A DNA stretch of 7,344 nucleotides from Anaerolineae bacterium (GTDB lineage Bacteria > Chloroflexota > Anaerolineae > Anaerolineales > Villigracilaceae). The notes below the pieces were generated by a model. That model was not told where the DNA came from, did not search any database, and saw only the letters and a program-made list of their open reading frames with translations. The stretch is taken from assembly GCA_017303735.1 (NCBI GenBank), contig JAFLCF010000204.1:1-7344 (forward strand), read 5' to 3'. Within the stretch, counting starts at the first letter, position 1, and every line of letters starts with the position of its first letter. This document shows, piece by piece, positions 1 through 5,336 of the stretch. The position numbers and the translations under genes are program-made.

Positions 1-1
1 G

Positions 2-100
2 TGCGCGGTGCGGCGCGAGAATGTGTTTGGCGTGCAGTTTCATCCTGAGAAAAGTCAGGCGGTGGGGCTGCGCATTTTGAAAAATTTTGTGGAGGCGTGA
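2..100 (+). CDS. hisH: Imidazole glycerol phosphate synthase glutaminase subunit HisH, C-terminal end (partial)
   Basis: Only the last 32 codons are present; the 5' end lies outside the window. HisH is the glutamine amidotransferase half of IGP synthase. It hydrolyses glutamine and passes ammonia to HisF. The visible tail contains [12 protein letters not shown], the class I glutaminase motif carrying the His and Glu of the Cys-His-Glu triad (residues 14 and 16 of the fragment). A typical HisH ending ([10 protein letters not shown]) follows. The stop codon overlaps the hisA start by one base (TGATG), so the two genes are probably translationally coupled. The identity is also supported by hisA and hisF directly downstream. 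PabA/TrpG-type amidotransferases share the motif, but the position in a his operon makes HisH far more likely. Confidence 0.93.
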   Translation, partial: CAVRRENVFGVQFHPEKSQAVGLRILKNFVEA

Positions 101-813
101 TGTTTACGATCTATCCCGCGATCGATTTGCGCGGCGGCAAAGTGGTGCGATTGAAAGAGGGCGACCCCGTGCGGATGACTTCATACAGTGATGACCCTGC
201 TGAGACGGCGAAGCGTTGGATCGACACTGGCGCGACTTGGCTGCATGTTGTGAATCTCGATGGTGCGTTTGGCGAAAGTGATAACGCGAATCGTGATGCG
301 CTTGAATCGATTTTGAAACTCGGCACGCGTGTGCAGTTCGGTGGTGGGATGCGTTCGCTTGAGTCGATTGAGGCGGCATTGTCGTTGGGCGTGAGCCGCG
401 TGATTTTAGGAACGATTGCGATTGAGCAACCTGAGATCGTGCGTGATGCGTTGAGTAGTTTTGGCGCGGAACAGATTGCAGTTGGAATTGATGCACGTGA
501 TGGGCTCGTGCGGACTCGCGGTTGGAAGGATAACAGTGGCGTGCCTGCGCTTGACCTCGCGCTTCAAATGTCTTCGTTTGGGCTTGCCAACGTTATCTTT
601 ACCGATGTCAGCCGCGACGGTTTAGGCAGTGGGTTGAATATCCCTGCGACGCGCGAGTTATCTGAGAAGAGCGGACTCGACGTGATCGCTTCGGGCGGCG
701 TGCATACGATCGACGATGTGAAAGCAGCGAAGGATGCAGGGCTGGCGGGCTGTATCATCGGGCGGGCGTTGTATGATGGGACGGTTGATTTACAAAAGGC
801 GTTGCAAGTTTAA
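100..813 (+). CDS. hisA: Phosphoribosylformimino-5-aminoimidazole carboxamide ribotide isomerase HisA
   Basis: HisA catalyses the Amadori isomerisation of ProFAR to PRFAR, the substrate of HisF-HisH, in the cytoplasm. The 237-residue product has the normal length for this half-barrel-repeat TIM barrel. Visible family marks are [12 protein letters not shown] with Asp9, FGGGMRS (80-86), the VGIDARDG loop with Asp131 (the second catalytic Asp by family knowledge), FTDVSRDG (167-174) and IASGGV (197-201) plus IIGRALY for phosphate binding. The ATG at 100 was chosen over the in-frame GTG at 97 because GGAGG (91-95) stands 4 nt before the ATG but only 1 nt before the GTG. A bifunctional PriA (HisA/TrpF) cannot be excluded from sequence alone, but separate HisA is the default reading. 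The last codons lie inside a GTT-spaced repeat array that continues into the gap before hisF. Confidence 0.96.
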   Translation: MFTIYPAIDLRGGKVVRLKEGDPVRMTSYSDDPAETAKRWIDTGATWLHVVNLDGAFGESDNANRDALESILKLGTRVQFGGGMRSLESIEAALSLGVSRVILGTIAIEQPEIVRDALSSFGAEQIAVGIDARDGLVRTRGWKDNSGVPALDLALQMSSFGLANVIFTDVSRDGLGSGLNIPATRELSEKSGLDVIASGGVHTIDDVKAAKDAGLAGCIIGRALYDGTVDLQKALQV

Positions 814-877
814 ATGTTGAAACGTTGGAAGGTTTTTGCTCTTAACGTGCAAACGTTCCAACCTGCAACCTTCGAAC
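801..877. repeat. Inverted array of degenerate 7-8-nt units between hisA and hisF
   Basis: The left arm has GTT at 801, 808, 816, 824 and 832. The right arm has AAC at 844, 852, 860, 867 and 875. Spacing is 7 or 8 nt throughout, so five units on one side mirror five on the other around a centre near 839. One strong pairing is CGTTGGAAGGTT (823-834) with AACCTTCGAACG (867-878), with one mismatch. An alternative register pairs 824-834 with 852-862, also with one mismatch. The left arm begins inside the hisA C-terminal codons. The element could form an RNA hairpin in the his mRNA and affect stability or relative expression; that is inference. Confidence 0.7.
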
Positions 878-891
878 GATTGGAGTTTATT

Positions 892-1644
892 ATGTTGGCT
901 AAAAGAATTATTCCATGCCTTGATATTAAGGACGGGCGCGTGGTGAAGGGTGTGAACTTTGTGAACTTGCGTGATGCGGGCGACCCTGTGGAGCAGGCGC
1001 GTCTGTACGATGAGCAGGGCGCAGATGAGTTGGTCTTTCTCGATATTTCTGCCACGCACGAAGGACGCAAGACAACGCTGGAATTGGTCAGCCGTGTCGC
1101 AGAGACGGTATTCATGCCGTTGACGGTCGGCGGCGGAATCCGCGAAGTGGACGATATGCGCAATTTGTTATTGGCTGGCGCGGACAAGGTCAGCGTGAAC
1201 TCGGCGGCGGTGAAGCGACCTGAGTTGCTTTCTGAAGGGGCGAGTCGCTTCGGGGCGCAGTGCATTGTGCTGGCAATTGACGCACGCAGAAATGGCTCAA
1301 GTTGGGAAGTGTATGTGGCAGGTGGGCGCACGCCCACAGGCATGGACGCGGTCGAGTGGGCGGTGCGAGGCGTGGAGTTGGGTGCGGGCGAGATCCTGCT
1401 CACCAGCATGGATACCGATGGTACGCTGGCAGGTTATGACCTTGAATTGACCAGTATCATCTCGAACATGGTGTCTGTGCCTGTCATCGCTTCGGGCGGG
1501 GCGGGGACTCCAAGTCACTTTGCGGATGTGCTGACGAAGGGCATGGCAGATGCGGCGTTGGCAGCGTCACTGTTTCATGATGGGAAGTTGAGGATTCCGG
1601 AGTTGAAGGATGAACTGCGCAAGGTTGGGGTTGTGGTGAGATGA
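892..1644 (+). CDS. hisF: Imidazole glycerol phosphate synthase cyclase subunit HisF
   Basis: HisF takes ammonia from HisH and converts PRFAR to imidazole glycerol phosphate and AICAR. AICAR feeds back to purine synthesis. The 250-residue protein has standard family length and is a TIM barrel. It shows [16 protein letters not shown] with catalytic Asp11 and Lys19, VGGGIR (79-84), [10 protein letters not shown] with catalytic Asp130, [10 protein letters not shown] (169-178), and IASGGAG (199-205) for phosphate binding. The start at 892 is set by GGAG (882-885) with a 6-nt spacer and by the family N-terminus [12 protein letters not shown] longer in-frame reading from 814 would add 26 residues encoded by the repeat array, so it was rejected. 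The GA of the TGA stop begins the next repeat array. Confidence 0.97.
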   Translation: MLAKRIIPCLDIKDGRVVKGVNFVNLRDAGDPVEQARLYDEQGADELVFLDISATHEGRKTTLELVSRVAETVFMPLTVGGGIREVDDMRNLLLAGADKVSVNSAAVKRPELLSEGASRFGAQCIVLAIDARRNGSSWEVYVAGGRTPTGMDAVEWAVRGVELGAGEILLTSMDTDGTLAGYDLELTSIISNMVSVPVIASGGAGTPSHFADVLTKGMADAALAASLFHDGKLRIPELKDELRKVGVVVR

Positions 1645-1732
1645 CGGCAGACCGCGGACGGTGGACGATAGAAAGTAATTGGTAAATGGTAATTGTTGTC
1701 CGTGGTCAATGGTCTATCGTCTATGGTCGATG
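1643..1732. repeat. Heptad inverted array between hisF and hisI
   Basis: The left arm consists of GAC-led heptamers at 1643, 1650, 1657 and 1664 (for example GACCGCG, GACGGTG, GACGATA), followed by GAAAGTA at 1671. A middle part repeats GGTAAAT/GGTAATT-like 7-mers (1676-1695). The right arm consists of GTC-led heptamers at 1698, 1705, 1712, 1719 and 1726. GACGATAG (1664-1671) pairs exactly with CTATCGTC (1714-1721). The array starts within the hisF stop codon and ends 14 nt before the hisI ATG. It is clearly related to the array at 2067-2137. Function is unknown; it may be an mRNA hairpin or an expanding repeat. Confidence 0.75.
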
Positions 1733-1746
1733 TGAAGAGAGGAAAG

Positions 1747-2088
1747 ATGAAAGACGAGTTACTAAGTGAGATTAAGTACGATGCGAATGGACTTGTGCCT
1801 GCGATTGTGCAGGATGTTTTCACAAAAGATGTGTTGATGATGGCGTGGATGAATGCTGAGTCTTTGCAATTGACTCTGGAGATGGGTGAAGCGGTGTTCT
1901 GGTCACGCAGTCGGCGGGAGATTTGGCAAAAGGGTGCGACGTCGGGCAATGTGCAGAAGGTGGTCGAGATCCGCGTGGATTGTGATGCGGATACGCTGTT
2001 GGTGCTGGTCGAGCCTGCGGGTCCGGCGTGCCATACGGGTGAGCGGACGTGTTTTTATAGAAATATGACGATGGACAATCGACCATAG
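1747..2088 (+). CDS. hisI: Phosphoribosyl-AMP cyclohydrolase HisI
   Basis: HisI opens the adenine ring of PR-AMP to give ProFAR, the third step of histidine synthesis. The 113-residue product matches single-domain cyclohydrolases, not the HisIE fusion. Family signatures are VLMMAWMN (29-36), [18 protein letters not shown] (51-68), the metal-binding VDCDADTLL (78-84, with Asp78, Cys79, Asp80 and Asp82) and [12 protein letters not shown] (93-104), whose Cys95 and Cys102 complete the zinc site. The start at 1747 follows GAGAGG (1737-1742) with a 4-nt spacer. An in-frame TTG at 1693 would read through the repeat array and was rejected. The C-terminal residues MTMDNRP and the TAG stop are encoded by the next heptad array, so the tail is probably not conserved. 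Confidence 0.96.
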   Translation: MKDELLSEIKYDANGLVPAIVQDVFTKDVLMMAWMNAESLQLTLEMGEAVFWSRSRREIWQKGATSGNVQKVVEIRVDCDADTLLVLVEPAGPACHTGERTCFYRNMTMDNRP

Positions 2089-2137
2089 ACGATGGAAAGT
2101 TTATCTATCGTCCGTGGTCTATCGTCTACGGTCTAAC
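2067..2137. repeat. Heptad inverted array overlapping the hisI 3' end and the hisI-hisE gap
   Basis: GAC-led heptamers start at 2067, 2074, 2081 and 2088, followed by GAAAGTT (2095). After an 8-nt linker, GTC-led heptamers follow at 2110, 2117, 2124 and 2131. Segment 2081-2095 can pair with 2119-2133 in a 15-bp stem with one mismatch and one G-U pair, leaving a 23-nt loop. The order of units (GACGAT-R, GAAAGT, linker, GTCCGTG, GTCTATC, GTCTAYG) is the same as in 1664-1725, so the two are copies of one element. The array supplies the hisI stop codon and ends just before the hisE ribosome binding site. Confidence 0.75.
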
Positions 2138-2148
2138 AAGGAGAAATC

Positions 2149-2424
2149 ATGAGCATTCAATGGTTGTTTGATGTCATTCAAGATCGAAAAAATAACCCCA
2201 GCGAGAAGTCGTACACGACAAGTCTGTTCAATGAAGGCTTGCCGAAGATTGCGCAGAAGGTGGGCGAAGAAGGAACTGAAGTGGTCGTGGCGGCGTTGGC
2301 ACAAGAAGACCAGCGTCTCATTGAAGAAGTTGCCGACTTGACGTATCATACGCTGGTTTTACTCTCCGCTCGCGGATTGACCCCGGCGGATATTCTGGCA
2401 GAGTTGGAGAAACGTCATAAATGA
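2149..2424 (+). CDS. hisE: Phosphoribosyl-ATP pyrophosphohydrolase HisE
   Basis: HisE removes pyrophosphate from PR-ATP to give PR-AMP, the second step of the pathway; HisI acts next. The 91-residue protein belongs to the all-alpha MazG-like NTP pyrophosphatase group and has the usual HisE length. It carries the metal-binding EExxE pattern (Glu40, Glu41, Glu44 in KVGEEGTEVVVAAL) and a later ExxD (Glu60, Asp63 in EEVADLTYH). The N-terminal KSYTTSLFNEG segment is typical of the family. AAGGAG (2138-2143) lies 5 nt before the ATG. The TGA stop overlaps the next gene's ATG (ATGA), indicating translational coupling with the HAD protein. Confidence 0.96.
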   Translation: MSIQWLFDVIQDRKNNPSEKSYTTSLFNEGLPKIAQKVGEEGTEVVVAALAQEDQRLIEEVADLTYHTLVLLSARGLTPADILAELEKRHK

Positions 2425-3551
2425 AGAAAGTTGTTTTGCTCGATGTAGACGGTGTGTTAGTCACACCCGGCGGGTATCGCGCGGCATTGCATGCCACGTT
2501 GAATCATTTTGCGACGCTCATGGGTGCGCCTCATTTTGATTTTCATGAAGAAAAGATCGCCGAACTGGAAAAGCGCGGCATCTTCAGCGAGTGGGATATG
2601 GTCCCAGTTCTGCTCGGCGCGGCGTGGGATGCGCTCCTTGCTAAAGTGGGCAATGAAAATTTACCTTCGGATCTAAAAGGTGCTGCTGTGGAGATCGGGC
2701 GCAGAATGAACGGGTATGTATCTGAAGATCTCATCATTCCTGACTTTGAAATTTTGCCAAATATTTACCCAACCGAGTCCGCCCTTCAGCAGGGATGCTT
2801 CCCTCATCTGCCCGAAGACCTGTGCCGTAACCTTTTGCACGATTCGCGCAACGTCCACTTCTCACACACTACACGACTCTTTCAACATTTTTCGCTTGGC
2901 AGCCAGGTATTTAGCGAAGCCTATAACCTGCCTGCTGAGGTCGAAACAGAATCATTTTTGCAAACGCACGATACATCCAATCTCAGCCCGAAAACATTGT
3001 CCAAACTTCAGCAGCCAAACATCCACCTCGCTTCGATTACGGCGCGTCCGTCTGCACCGCCGCGCGATGTGGAGACCTCTCACATCGGCTACGCTCCCGA
3101 AGCTGAAGCCGCCCTCGAACTGGTCGGCTTGGCTGATATTCCACTCATTGGATATGGACGCCTCGAGTATTACGAAAAGCAACACGGAGTTGCTGCCGCC
3201 TCGCTTCTCAAGCCGTCGCCTGTTCAATCACTCGCCGCAGTTGCCGCCGCCTTTACCGGAGCGGAGTGGTCTTCGATCCAAGCCGCAGCGGAGTGGCAGG
3301 CATCGGGTCGACTGAACAGCATCTTCTCAAGTCTGCCGCGTGAGTTTGAACTCATCGTAGTGGAAGATACGATGGGCGGTATCCGCTCCACTCAAGCCGC
3401 TGGTGCGATCCTGACTCAAAATGGGTTTGGGGTGACCACCCATACTCTCGGTCTCACCTCTGGCAGTGCTTCAAAGAGCGAAGCCTTTCGCAAAGCCGAT
3501 GTGCCTTATTTCGAAAATTGGGAGTCTTTGATAGAGGCGGCGGGGTTATAA
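2421..3551 (+). CDS. HAD-superfamily hydrolase with a long cap insertion
   Basis: This 376-residue protein carries the HAD phosphohydrolase motifs. Motif I is LLDVDGVL with Asp8 (nucleophile) and Asp10. A likely motif II is SITARP (205-210). Motif III is Lys264 in LLKPSP. Motif IV is VVEDTMGGIRS with Glu315 and Asp316, in the EDS-like form of phosphoglycolate phosphatase/beta-phosphoglucomutase relatives. Between motifs I and II lie about 195 residues, far more than the usual C1 cap of that group. Segment 114-200 is rich in His, Phe and Gln and resembles nothing I recognise. The ATG overlaps hisE (ATGA), so it is the last gene of the his unit. The location raises the possibility of histidinol-phosphate phosphatase activity, a step not otherwise seen here. 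The DRDGTL form typical of HisB-type phosphatases is absent, so the substrate is open. HAD membership is secure. Confidence 0.85.
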   Translation: MKKVVLLDVDGVLVTPGGYRAALHATLNHFATLMGAPHFDFHEEKIAELEKRGIFSEWDMVPVLLGAAWDALLAKVGNENLPSDLKGAAVEIGRRMNGYVSEDLIIPDFEILPNIYPTESALQQGCFPHLPEDLCRNLLHDSRNVHFSHTTRLFQHFSLGSQVFSEAYNLPAEVETESFLQTHDTSNLSPKTLSKLQQPNIHLASITARPSAPPRDVETSHIGYAPEAEAALELVGLADIPLIGYGRLEYYEKQHGVAAASLLKPSPVQSLAAVAAAFTGAEWSSIQAAAEWQASGRLNSIFSSLPREFELIVVEDTMGGIRSTQAAGAILTQNGFGVTTHTLGLTSGSASKSEAFRKADVPYFENWESLIEAAGL

Positions 3552-3563
3552 ATAGCGACGAAA

Positions 3564-3632
3564 TGTAGGGCGGGTTTATAACCCGCCATGCTTTTGTTAC
3601 ATAAAACCGTCAGGCTGCAAGCCTGACCTACA
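3564..3632. repeat. REPIN-like double palindrome with TGTAGG/CCTACA ends
   Basis: The element begins TGTAGG (3564-3569) and ends CCTACA (3627-3632), which are inverted copies. Directly inside are two perfect hairpins: GGCGGGTT/AACCCGCC (3569-3576 with 3580-3587, loop TAT) and GTCAGGCT/AGCCTGAC (3609-3616 with 3620-3627, loop GCA). About 21 nt separate them. Two hairpins in mirrored placement with shared termini is the layout of REP doublets, which are mobilised by RAYT transposases in other bacteria; no such gene is in the window. Lying after the HAD stop, it may also help end or stabilise the his transcript. Confidence 0.75.
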
Positions 3633-3646
3633 GGAGTCTCCCCTTG
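3632..3646 (+). promoter_or_regulatory. Ribosome binding site and TTG start of the kinase-like gene
   Basis: AGGAG (3632-3636) stands 7 nt before TTG (3644-3646). The first A of this site is the last base of the REPIN-like element. The site decides the TTG start: no in-frame ATG occurs before the codons of the first membrane segment, and the next Met codon is at residue 21. Confidence 0.7.
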
Positions 3647-4345
3647 AACAACTACATCGCCCTCGCTCTTACCTTCGCCATCGCGCTCGGATTTTTGCGC
3701 CTGATGGATTTCTTCGCCCATCGCGGCTGGATCGAAAGCAAGCTCAGCCGTAAGTTGATCCACATCGGCACGGGTCCGATCTTCGTTTTGTGCTGGTTCT
3801 TTTTCGACGATGCTTCCTCCGCCCGATGGCTGGCAGCGCTGGTTCCGTTTGCGATCACGATTCAATTTGCGTTGATCGGCTTTGGGATATTGAAAGACAA
3901 AGCCTCCGTAGATGCCATGTCTCGCACCGGTGACCCAAAAGAGATTCTGCGCGGACCTTTGTATTACGGCATCATGTTCGTGGTGTTGACCCTGGTCTAC
4001 TGGCGTGAATCCCCGATCGGCATCATCGCATTAATGATGATGTGCGGCGGCGATGGCATTGCCGACATCTTCGGTCGGCGCATCCCTTCACCAAAGTTGC
4101 CGTGGAGCAAGGAAAAGTCGGTGGCGGGAATGGTCAGCGTGTTCGTGGGTGGTTGGGTGATGTCTGCGGTTATTTTGTTTATTTATGTGAACGCAGGCGT
4201 ATTCACAGCACCAATGACCAATTACCTTTTCCCTCTCACTGTGATCTCTCTAATTGGTTCGGCAGTTGAGTCGTTGCATTATCGCGATATTGACAACATC
4301 AGCATGACGCTCGCGTCCGCACTGGTAGGGCATTGGTTCTTTTAG
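3644..4345 (+). CDS. Phytol/dolichol-kinase-like CTP-dependent polyprenol kinase family membrane protein
   Basis: A 233-residue polytopic membrane protein of the SEC59/VTE5/DGK1 group. These enzymes use CTP to phosphorylate isoprenoid alcohols or diacylglycerol and are related to CdsA-type cytidylyltransferases. The visible marks are SRKLIHIGTGP (35-45), MSRTGDPKEILRGPLYYG (92-109), the nucleotide/metal site GGDGIADIFGRRIPSPKLPWSKEKSVAG (135-162) and SAVESLHYRDIDNISM (206-221). Hydrophobic stretches near 4-22, 45-55, 62-82, 106-120, 125-134, 163-184 and 194-208 suggest about seven membrane segments. Length fits bacterial members. Translation starts at TTG. The stop codon TAG lies inside the repeat at 4344-4403. 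The substrate cannot be decided; phytol, farnesol/geranylgeraniol, a polyprenol or a lipid are all possible. Confidence 0.82.
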   Translation: MNNYIALALTFAIALGFLRLMDFFAHRGWIESKLSRKLIHIGTGPIFVLCWFFFDDASSARWLAALVPFAITIQFALIGFGILKDKASVDAMSRTGDPKEILRGPLYYGIMFVVLTLVYWRESPIGIIALMMMCGGDGIADIFGRRIPSPKLPWSKEKSVAGMVSVFVGGWVMSAVILFIYVNAGVFTAPMTNYLFPLTVISLIGSAVESLHYRDIDNISMTLASALVGHWFF

Positions 4346-4403
4346 TAGGGCGACCCTCCCTTTATGTCAAAGAGTCTATAAATCGTGACGGGTCGCCCCT
4401 ACT
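4344..4403. repeat. REP-like inverted repeat between convergent genes
   Basis: AGTAGGGCGACCC (4344-4356) pairs with GGGTCGCCCCTACT (4390-4403), with one extra base in the right arm and a loop of about 33 nt. The ends GTAGG/CCTAC are the same as in the element at 3564-3632, and both left ends read GTAGGGCG. The kinase-like gene's stop TAG (4343-4345) overlaps the left end. It fills the 65-bp gap between the two converging genes. It may act as a bidirectional terminator or barrier, but no T-tract follows the hairpin on either strand. Confidence 0.7.
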
Positions 4404-4410
4404 GATTTAA

Positions 4411-5148
4411 TTAATTCTCGTGCTCTTCTTCTTTCTTCATGATCATCACGCGGTAGGACTCGGCGTACTCGAACTCTTTATCCTTCGCATCTTCCTTTGC
4501 CCAATCCTTCATCCATTTTTCCACTTCATCCACCGGCACTTGGCTGACGTGCTGCTGCAACGCCTTGACTTTGGTATCAATGGTTTCGGAAATGTCCACC
4601 CAAGTATCGGGCTTGTCCGTCCCATGAACATACAGGCGTTTGACCTCATGAGGCTCAAAGCCTTCTTCTAGGAGGTCGGCAAAAATGAGCCTGGACCCTG
4701 CGGAAGGGAAAACCGCCTCACAGGCAGCGCGGGCAGCGGCGCGATGGTCAGCGTGATTCAAATATTCATTTCCATAAAACCATGCTTCAGGATTACCCGC
4801 CAAAACCACATCGGGTTTATATTTGCGGATGAGGCGCGTGAGTTCCTTGCGCAATTCAATGGTCGGTTCCAGTTCGCCATCGGGCTTGCGCATGAAGATC
4901 GTTTCTTTCACGCCCAACACCTCATTGGCGGCAAGTTGTTCTTTTTCGCGTAAGTCAGCCAGCACCGGTTTGTATTCTGCGCCCTTGCTGGGGTCGTTCG
5001 AACCTGAGTCACCACTGGTAATGACAACCGTGATAAATTCACAGCCTGCTTTTGTCCATTTTGCGATCGTGCCGCCGATCCCAAATTCCTGGTCATCGGG
5101 GTGCGCCTGAATGCTCATGGCGATCTTGGGGATATATTCTTCACTCAT
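4411..5148 (-). CDS. PIG-L/LmbE-family zinc deacetylase
   Basis: A 245-residue cytoplasmic protein of the family that removes N-acetyl groups from sugar conjugates (GlcNAc-PI de-N-acetylase, MshB, BshB and others). The zinc site is visible as AHPDDQEFGIGG (15-26), giving His and Asp ligands and the catalytic Asp, and HADHRAAA (from about residue 131), giving the third His. VITSGDSGS and DVVLAGNPEAWFYGNEYLNHADH also match the fold. The C-terminus is very acidic and charged (KKEEEHEN). AGGAG on the minus strand (plus 5157-5161) lies 8 nt upstream of the ATG. The gene stands alone on this strand, converging on the kinase-like gene and diverging from the ABC genes. No mycothiol or bacillithiol neighbours are present, so the substrate is unknown. 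Confidence 0.9.
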   Translation of the reverse strand: MSEEYIPKIAMSIQAHPDDQEFGIGGTIAKWTKAGCEFITVVITSGDSGSNDPSKGAEYKPVLADLREKEQLAANEVLGVKETIFMRKPDGELEPTIELRKELTRLIRKYKPDVVLAGNPEAWFYGNEYLNHADHRAAARAACEAVFPSAGSRLIFADLLEEGFEPHEVKRLYVHGTDKPDTWVDISETIDTKVKALQQHVSQVPVDEVEKWMKDWAKEDAKDKEFEYAESYRVMIMKKEEEHEN

Positions 5149-5167
5149 AAAGTTTTCTCCTAATAAT

Positions 5168-5200
5168 AGGTGACAGTCACTTTCAAAGTGACTGTCACCT
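5168..5200. repeat. Perfect 16-bp-arm palindrome with nested palindromes
   Basis: AGGTGACAGTCACTTT (5168-5183) and AAAGTGACTGTCACCT (5185-5200) are exact inverted copies around a single C at 5184. Each arm itself holds an odd palindrome: GTGAC-A-GTCAC (5170-5180) and GTGAC-T-GTCAC (5188-5198). The element sits 20 bp before the deacetylase start and probably within its 5' UTR. It could be a cruciform-forming REP-like repeat, a regulator's operator, or an mRNA hairpin. No T-tract follows it. Confidence 0.8.
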
Positions 5201-5214
5201 GAAATTCGCAGTAG

Positions 5215-5243
5215 ATTTTACATCACAAATAGAGTCGTAGTAA
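5215..5243 (-). promoter_or_regulatory. Weak candidate promoter for the deacetylase gene
   Basis: On the minus strand TAAAAT (plus 5215-5220) is a good -10 match. A poor -35 TTACTA (plus 5238-5243) lies 17 nt upstream. It would overlap the plus-strand promoter almost fully, and the transcript would begin just before the 5168-5200 palindrome. AT-rich sequence alone could give this match. Confidence 0.22.
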
Positions 5244-5246
5244 AAT
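5217..5246 (+). promoter_or_regulatory. Candidate sigma-70-type promoter for the ABC exporter genes
   Basis: TTTACA (5217-5222) and TAAAAT (5241-5246) each match the consensus at five of six bases, with an 18-bp spacer. Transcription would start near 5253, leaving a leader of roughly 215 nt before the ABC ATPase start. An inverted repeat ATAGAA-6-TTCTAT (5245-5262) overlaps the -10 and the predicted start and could be an operator. This is prediction by eye only. Confidence 0.4.
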
Positions 5247-5307
5247 AGAACTTATATTCTATATCCTCCCTGTCACTGATTGATCCCATAATCGATCCTT
5301 AAATTGC

Positions 5308-5336
5308 GAGAGCCAGGGTCGCCTACCCTGGCTCTC
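5308..5336 (+). other. Strong 12-bp hairpin in the ABC leader
   Basis: GAGAGCCAGGGT (5308-5319) pairs perfectly with ACCCTGGCTCTC (5325-5336), loop CGCCT. What follows is TTACAAAGGAGG, not a T-tract, so this is not a standard intrinsic terminator. If transcription starts near 5253 the hairpin lies in the leader about 130 nt before the ABC ATPase start. It may be a processing, stability or regulatory structure. Confidence 0.6.

Noticed and set aside
814..891. N-terminal extension of HisF from the ATG at 814
   Set aside because: The extra 26 residues are encoded by the repeat array, are unlike any HisF N-terminus, and GGAG plus ATG at 892 give the family start.
1693..1746. N-terminal extension of HisI from TTG at 1693
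   Set aside because: It translates the heptad array; a ribosome binding site precedes the ATG at 1747, and the family length fits from there.
1643..2137. CRISPR-like array in the his operon
   Set aside because: Units are 7 nt, degenerate and inverted between arms; there are no 25-40-nt direct repeats with unique spacers, and no cas genes.
2716..3315. 199-codon plus-strand open frame inside the HAD gene
   Set aside because: It lies wholly within the HAD coding sequence in another frame, has no recognisable motif, and the HAD frame shows motifs I to IV on both sides of it.
2421..3551. Calling the HAD gene hisB or hisN
   Set aside because: It lacks the DRDGTL-type motif and length of HisB-N phosphatases and has no inositol-monophosphatase motifs of HisN; position alone does not justify a gene symbol.
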